From: an uncultured Clostridia bacterium
Lineage (GTDB): Bacteria > Bacillota > Clostridia > TANB77 > CAG-508
Reading direction: 5' to 3'
Length of the DNA: 64,000 nt
Assembly (NCBI GenBank): GCA_934162535.1
Contig: CAKPJC010000010.1
Span: 1 to 64,000, forward strand
Shown: positions 59,820-64,000 of the stretch, piece after piece
How the letters are laid out: every line of letters begins with the position of its first letter
How positions within the stretch are numbered: position 1 is the stretch's first letter
Translations under genes and position numbers: made by a program
The notes under the pieces: generated by a model
Told to the model about the DNA's origin: nothing
The model's input: the letters and a program-made list of their open reading frames with translations, nothing else
Database searches by the model: none

Positions 59820-59951
59820 TTGACTAATATAAATTGTTCATCAAATTGTATTTACCAAATTGATGGAAAATGTTGTTATGATATTATTTCTAATTCAATT
59901 CTATGCACTAATTCGGAGTGTGCATATTATCAAAAGCCAATTCAAGAGTAG
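59820..59951 (+). CDS. Small Cys-rich protein
   Basis: A 43-residue ORF with TTG start, behind GAGGTGG. It reads TNINCSSNCIYQIDGKCCYD, and later LCTNSECAYYQK, with six Cys in C-x3-C-x7-C-C and C-x4-C groups. Small proteins with this C-x3-C-x-Y-Q-x-x-G-x-C layout are common in Clostridia, often under misleading names. It probably binds zinc or iron. Its terminator includes its own stop codon. Not covered by usual gene-size cut-offs. Confidence 0.65.
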   Translation: MTNINCSSNCIYQIDGKCCYDIISNSILCTNSECAYYQKPIQE

Positions 59952-59965
59952 CTTGATTGGCTTTT
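59932..59965. terminator. Bidirectional terminator containing the small Cys-rich gene stop
   Basis: AAAAGCCAATTCAAG pairs with CTTGATTGGCTTTT with one bulged T. The stop TAG (59949-59951) is in the loop. It also ends the convergent spoIIP transcript. Confidence 0.8.
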
Positions 59966-59973
59966 CATATGTT

Positions 59974-61101
59974 TTATAATTCTGACATTATTTTTGATAA
60001 ATATTTCATACTTGTAAGACATTGGTCTAATGTGTTTCCTGTTGCACCTACTTCTATAATACATGCAGCTTTTCCAAGGTGCTGATTATATCTTGAATTT
60101 CTTACTATAATTGGTTTAAGTAGTCCTGGATACATTTCATTTGCCTTTTGTTGTACTTTTATTGCAAATTGTAAATTTGATTGCCATTGGGGATGATATA
60201 AGCCCCCACCATTTGTGCCTATTACAAACATCAATTTTGCAACTTCATCTTCTCCAATTTTTACGCTTGGATCATAATTACTTTTACTACCAATTGCATC
60301 TCTATGTAGGTCTATTATAATGTCACTTTTATTATTTTTTAATAAGTTCTCAACGGTTTCTTTTGACCTGGTATATGAACCTGTGTATGCAGGATAATCA
60401 TGATATGTTTTGTCATGTATTACATTAAAATTATATGATTTTAAATATTTTTCAAGTTCATCTCCAACTCTTGCAACTGAATAGTTTAAGTCTGTTGTTC
60501 TATAATTTCCTGTTTGTTCATATGGATATTTTTCACTTGGAGTGTAACTTTCACATGTATGTGTGTGAAAAATTGCTACAGTTGTTTTGTCAATATCAAT
60601 TTCATTATTCATGATATTTTCATTTATCTCAAATGATGTTTCGTTTCTTATTTTTACCCCATTTATCTCTATATTACTGTTTTCTACTATTGGATTTTTG
60701 GTTATTGTTTGCGTTTCAGCATTTTCTGGTACTGTAAAGTTTTCCTCTTTCTCTTCTTCTTGAATTATCTCTTCTTGTGGCTCGTTTTCACTAATTTGGC
60801 TCTTTTTTTCTTGTATTTTTGCAAGTTCCATACTTAATATTCTACTTGCCATACTGTAATTTTCATCTTCTTCTGTTTCTTCTTTTATTTCTGTTGTGTT
60901 TATATTATTTAAACTGTCTATTGCAGGTATTTCTTTGCTTAAACATTGTGTTAATTTTTCTGAAATATTTGTCTGTATTATTTTGTTATTTTTTAATTTT
61001 GATATTCCTTGTACAGCAAAATATATTATCATCAAAGATATTAATAATGTAATTATATATTTTGTGGTATTTTTTATATTTATTATTGTAACATTAAACA
61101 T
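59974..61101 (-). CDS. spoIIP: Stage II sporulation protein P
   Basis: A protein of 375 residues. One N-terminal membrane helix (about 13-33) and a long acidic, low-complexity linker (about 60-165) precede the amidase domain. TVAIFHTHTCESYTPSEKYP, DIIIDLHRDAIGSKS and CIIEVGATGNTLDQCL hold the zinc ligands and the catalytic Glu. SpoIIP with SpoIID and SpoIIM remodels septal peptidoglycan so that the mother cell can engulf the forespore. The linker is longer than in Bacillus. Confidence 0.93.
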   Translation of the reverse strand: MFNVTIINIKNTTKYIITLLISLMIIYFAVQGISKLKNNKIIQTNISEKLTQCLSKEIPAIDSLNNINTTEIKEETEEDENYSMASRILSMELAKIQEKKSQISENEPQEEIIQEEEKEENFTVPENAETQTITKNPIVENSNIEINGVKIRNETSFEINENIMNNEIDIDKTTVAIFHTHTCESYTPSEKYPYEQTGNYRTTDLNYSVARVGDELEKYLKSYNFNVIHDKTYHDYPAYTGSYTRSKETVENLLKNNKSDIIIDLHRDAIGSKSNYDPSVKIGEDEVAKLMFVIGTNGGGLYHPQWQSNLQFAIKVQQKANEMYPGLLKPIIVRNSRYNQHLGKAACIIEVGATGNTLDQCLTSMKYLSKIMSEL

Positions 61102-61168
61102 ATTTTTCTCCTTGTCCTATTGCTCCTATATATAGTATATGCTCAATGTTACAATTTTAGAACTCATT

Positions 61169-61816
61169 TTACAATAGTCTTGGCTTTAGTTCTAAATATA
61201 TTGGTTTTTCCTCTCTAATCATTGTGCTTTTTCCATGTCCAGTATATACAATTGTTTGATCTGGTAATACCATTAGTTTTTTTGTTATGGAGTTTATTAT
61301 GTCATTGAAGTCTCCTGTAGGTACATCTGTTCTACCCCATGTTCCTCTAAAAAGTGTGTCTCCAGAAAATAACAATCCATCTGATTCGCAATATAAGCAT
61401 GAACCTCCCGATGTATGACCTGGTGTGTGTAATACTTTAAATTCTAAATTTCCTAAGTGTATTAAATCTCCATCATCAACTCTTGCATCTACTTCAATTG
61501 TTAAGTTTGGAAATCCTATATAGTTTGTTAGACTTATATTTGGGTCTAATAAATTTTCTGCACATATTCTGTGTGCAACTATTTTTCCACCGCATTTCTC
61601 TTTTAATTCTTTTACTCCACCTATATGATCCCCATGACAATGTGTTATATATATATATTTAAGTTTTCCTTGTAATATTTCTAGCATTTCAACAATTTTG
61701 TCTACATCTCCTGCTGGGTCTATTACCATTGTTTCTTTTGAGTTTTCATCTTGAATAATATAACAATTTGTTACATCTCCTGCCCATGCATCAATCTTTA
61801 GTTCTTTTAGTATCAT
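61169..61816 (-). CDS. Metallo-beta-lactamase-fold hydrolase
   Basis: A protein of 215 residues. YIYITHCHGDHIGGVKELKE is the HxHxDH motif, LHTPGHTSGGSCLYCE the third His site, and LLFSGDTLFRGTWGRTDVPT the Asp ligand and substrate loop. The layout is that of glyoxalase II-like hydrolases; in Clostridia, which often lack glutathione, the substrate is probably another thioester. It follows the rsh gene by 19 bases, an order frequent in Firmicutes. Confidence 0.92.
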   Translation of the reverse strand: MILKELKIDAWAGDVTNCYIIQDENSKETMVIDPAGDVDKIVEMLEILQGKLKYIYITHCHGDHIGGVKELKEKCGGKIVAHRICAENLLDPNISLTNYIGFPNLTIEVDARVDDGDLIHLGNLEFKVLHTPGHTSGGSCLYCESDGLLFSGDTLFRGTWGRTDVPTGDFNDIINSITKKLMVLPDQTIVYTGHGKSTMIREEKPIYLELKPRLL

Positions 61817-61835
61817 TTTTATCTATCCCTTTCTT

Positions 61836-64000
61836 TTACTTCTTCCTATTTACTTCATAGACACTATCTACTTTTCTTAGTTCTTTTACTATTTTATTCA
61901 TTGATTCTAAGCTATCAACTTCTAGTGTCACTTTTGTTATGGCTGTTCTATCTTTTGCTGTTTTTGCACTTATTGTTAGTAATTTTTCTTTTGATTCGTT
62001 TATTTTTTGAACTATGTCTGCTAGTAATCCTTGTCTATCATTTGCTAATATTTCTATTTCTACTGTGTATTTAGCTTTCTCTTCTTCTGCCCAAGATACT
62101 TCAATTATACGATTTTCTTCTTTTAATAATTCATTTACATTTACACAATCCTTTCTGTGTACAGAAACTCCCCTTCCTTTTGTTATATATCCTACAATCT
62201 CATCTCCCGGAAGCGGATTACAACATTTTGATAGTTTTACAAGGCAATTGTCAATTCCTTTTACTACTATTCCTAGATTAGATATTTTGTTTTTTGTTGG
62301 TTTTCTCGTTGCAAGTTCTTCTATTTTTTCTTCTATTTTCTCTTCTTCTTTGTGTTCTTTTCTGTACTCAATTAACATTCTAGCAATTATTTTTGTTGCA
62401 GATATTGTTCCAAATCCCGTAGATGCATACATTTCATCAAGGTTTTTGAATTTATATCTTTCTAACATAGGATTAATATATTCTATTTTAAATAAGTCTG
62501 CATAGTCTATTCCAATTCTTTTTAGCTCTCTTTCTATTGCTTCTTTTCCTTTTTCTATGTTTTCTGCTTTTCTTTCTTTTTTGAACCATTGTTGAATTCT
62601 GTTTTTAGCACTTGTGCTTTTTACAAATTTTAGCCAGTCCAAACTTGGTCCCTTTGAATTTTCTGATGTTATTATTTCTACAATATCGCCATTTTTTATT
62701 GGTGTTATAATTGGCACCATTTTACTGTTTATTTTGGCACCTGTCATATGATTACCTATTTCTGCATGAATGCTATATGCAAAGTCTATAGGTGTTGCAC
62801 CTCTTGGCAATACTTTTATTGTTCCTTTAGGTGTGAATACATATACTTCATCTTCAAATAATTCTGTTTTTAATGTTTCTAGAAATTCTTGTGGGTCTTG
62901 CAATTCTTGTTGCCATTCAAGTGTTTCTCTAAGCCATGCAAGCTTGTCCTCATTTACATTTACAACTTGTTGTCCTTTTTTGCTTCCATAATTTGCTTCT
63001 TTATATGCCCAATGTGCTGCTATACCATATTCTGCAACTTTATGCATATCCCACGTTCTTATCTGCACTTCAAACGGTGTTCCCTTTTCTCCTAAAAGTG
63101 TTGTATGTATTGATTGATACATATTTGCTTTTGGAACAGCAATATAGTCCTTAAATCTTCCTGGCATTGGACTATACATTTCATGTACAACTCCAAGTGA
63201 AGCATAACAGTCTTTTACAGAGTTTACAATTATTCTTAGTGCAAATAGGTCATATATTTGGTCAAGTGTTTTGTTGTCTCTCATCATTTTTCTATATATA
63301 CTATATAAGTGTTTTGCTCTTCCTGTTACTTCTGCTTCTATATGTTGCTTTTTTAGTTGTACTTTTATGTCTTTTATTATTTTTTCAATAAATTTTAGTC
63401 TTTCTTCTCTTTTTTGTTCTATACCTTTTACAAGTTCATTGAATTCTTTTGGATATAAATATTGAAATCCTAAGTCTTCTAGTTCCCATTTCATTGAATA
63501 CAATCCAAGTCTATTAGCTAATGGTGCATATAATTGCATTGTTTCTTGTGATATTGCTATTTGTCTATCTGGTCTTAAGAATTCTAGTGTTCTCATATTG
63601 TGTAATCTGTCTGCAAGTTTTATAATTATGACTCTTATGTCTTTTCCCATTGCTAAAAACATTTTTCTATAGTTTTCTACTTGATGCTCTTCAAGACTTG
63701 CATATTGTATTTTTTTTAATTTTGTTACTCCATCTACCATTTCTGCTATTTCTTGTCCGAATTCTGCAACTATGTCTTCAAATGTTGCATCAGTATCTTC
63801 TACAACATCATGTAGCAATGCTGCACATATTGTTTGCTCGTCTAATCCAAGCTCTGCAATTGTGTATGCAACATTTACTGGATGAACTATATATGGTTCC
63901 CCTGATTTTCTCTTTTGGTCTCCATGATGGCTTACTGCATAATTGTATGCTCTTTGTATTAGTTTCGTGTCTGGCCATCTTTTGTTCTTTTTTACTTTAT
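61836..64000 (-). CDS. rsh: Bifunctional (p)ppGpp synthetase/hydrolase, partial at the window edge
   Basis: At least 720 residues; the 5' end lies beyond 64000 and the frame is open to the edge. The TTG-like start near 63818 is only an internal codon within ALLHDVVEDTDATFEDI, the hydrolase HDxxED motif. Before it, RAYNYAVSHHGDQKRKSGEP and YIVHPVNVAYT belong to the same HD domain. GRAKHLYSIYRKM and DLFALRIIVNSVKDCYASLG mark the synthetase, followed by TGS (YVFTPKGTIKVLPRGATPID), a CC-type region, and an ACT domain at the end. It sets the level of the stringent-response signal. Confidence 0.96.
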   Translation of the reverse strand, partial: KVKKNKRWPDTKLIQRAYNYAVSHHGDQKRKSGEPYIVHPVNVAYTIAELGLDEQTICAALLHDVVEDTDATFEDIVAEFGQEIAEMVDGVTKLKKIQYASLEEHQVENYRKMFLAMGKDIRVIIIKLADRLHNMRTLEFLRPDRQIAISQETMQLYAPLANRLGLYSMKWELEDLGFQYLYPKEFNELVKGIEQKREERLKFIEKIIKDIKVQLKKQHIEAEVTGRAKHLYSIYRKMMRDNKTLDQIYDLFALRIIVNSVKDCYASLGVVHEMYSPMPGRFKDYIAVPKANMYQSIHTTLLGEKGTPFEVQIRTWDMHKVAEYGIAAHWAYKEANYGSKKGQQVVNVNEDKLAWLRETLEWQQELQDPQEFLETLKTELFEDEVYVFTPKGTIKVLPRGATPIDFAYSIHAEIGNHMTGAKINSKMVPIITPIKNGDIVEIITSENSKGPSLDWLKFVKSTSAKNRIQQWFKKERKAENIEKGKEAIERELKRIGIDYADLFKIEYINPMLERYKFKNLDEMYASTGFGTISATKIIARMLIEYRKEHKEEEKIEEKIEELATRKPTKNKISNLGIVVKGIDNCLVKLSKCCNPLPGDEIVGYITKGRGVSVHRKDCVNVNELLKEENRIIEVSWAEEEKAKYTVEIEILANDRQGLLADIVQKINESKEKLLTISAKTAKDRTAITKVTLEVDSLESMNKIVKELRKVDSVYEVNRKK

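Overview
The window reads as a chromosomal stretch of a very AT-rich, endospore-forming Firmicute of the class Clostridia, most likely an uncultured gut-type lineage. This rests on gene content rather than a database match: yabP-yabQ-divIC, sigK, cwlJ-gerQ, yabG, spoIIP, veg, remA-rpoZ, a SUF-type Fe-S system with SufU, pta-ackA, a bacterial RNase P RNA, and strong TTGACA-17-TATAAT promoters with AGGAGG-type ribosome sites. Nearly all genes lie on the minus strand. The exceptions are sigK, a DUF1064 gene, an rluA-type gene, and DUF4364-nth plus a 43-residue Cys-rich ORF. I saw no rRNA or tRNA gene.

Region 1 (1-8.2 kb) is accessory and partly decayed. A long gene-poor AT-rich tract holds a family of about 65-bp repeated stem-loops and one copy of a 44-bp dispersed repeat. 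Around it are three genes that each need a one-base correction to read through: a 58-residue ORF, a RhuM-Fic protein and a small ORF at 3.3-3.56 kb. Four unrecognised but intact proteins follow in one operon.

Region 2 (8.2-15.2 kb) holds a cytidylyltransferase-like protein with one degenerate domain, a PLC-like protein, rho, the yabP-yabQ-divIC sporulation/division cluster, an atypical Fic protein behind a FucO-type dehydrogenase, a membrane-anchored protein with a hairpin between its ribosome site and start, and an orphan C-terminal gene fragment. Region 3 (15.2-26.5 kb) has def-priA, a glycosyltransferase, an O-antigen-ligase-like protein, a leucine-rich-repeat protein with a pilin-like N terminus, and the rsmE/yicC/remA/rpoZ/cmk-like operon.

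Region 4 (26.5-33.9 kb) is a lower-glycolysis operon gap-pgk-tpiA-gpmI-eno that carries a YezG/DUF600 immunity-like gene between gpmI and eno. Region 5 (34-42.4 kb) holds sigK, mnmA and the whole Fe-S assembly system: a DtxR-like regulator, sufC, sufB, sufD, sufS and sufU. The regulator has lost the MntR-type metal ligands and gained a C-x8-C-x2-C tail, and it has a palindrome at its own promoter. sufS has a structured leader that looks like an attenuator. A much more GC-rich lipoprotein gene with its own consensus promoter sits between sufS and sufU.

Region 6 (42.4-52.3 kb) has a protein with a 66-bp tandem leucine-rich repeat, a phage-type DUF1064 gene, a monofunctional glycosyltransferase, an undecaprenol-kinase-like gene, an MFS transporter, two tandem acetate kinases with pta, and the germination pair cwlJ-gerQ. 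Region 7 (52.3-64 kb) has trmB, a pseudouridine synthase, a DUF2207 protein with a poly-G frameshift, rnpB, veg, yabG, DUF4364-nth, spoIIP, a metallo-beta-lactamase-fold hydrolase, and the 3' part of a bifunctional (p)ppGpp synthetase/hydrolase that runs off the end.

The main leads are the candidate Fe-S-sensing DtxR-like regulator, the sufS leader, the repeated stem-loop family near the left end, a hairpin repeat with a compensatory base-pair change, and intrinsic terminators built into the 3' ends of coding regions.
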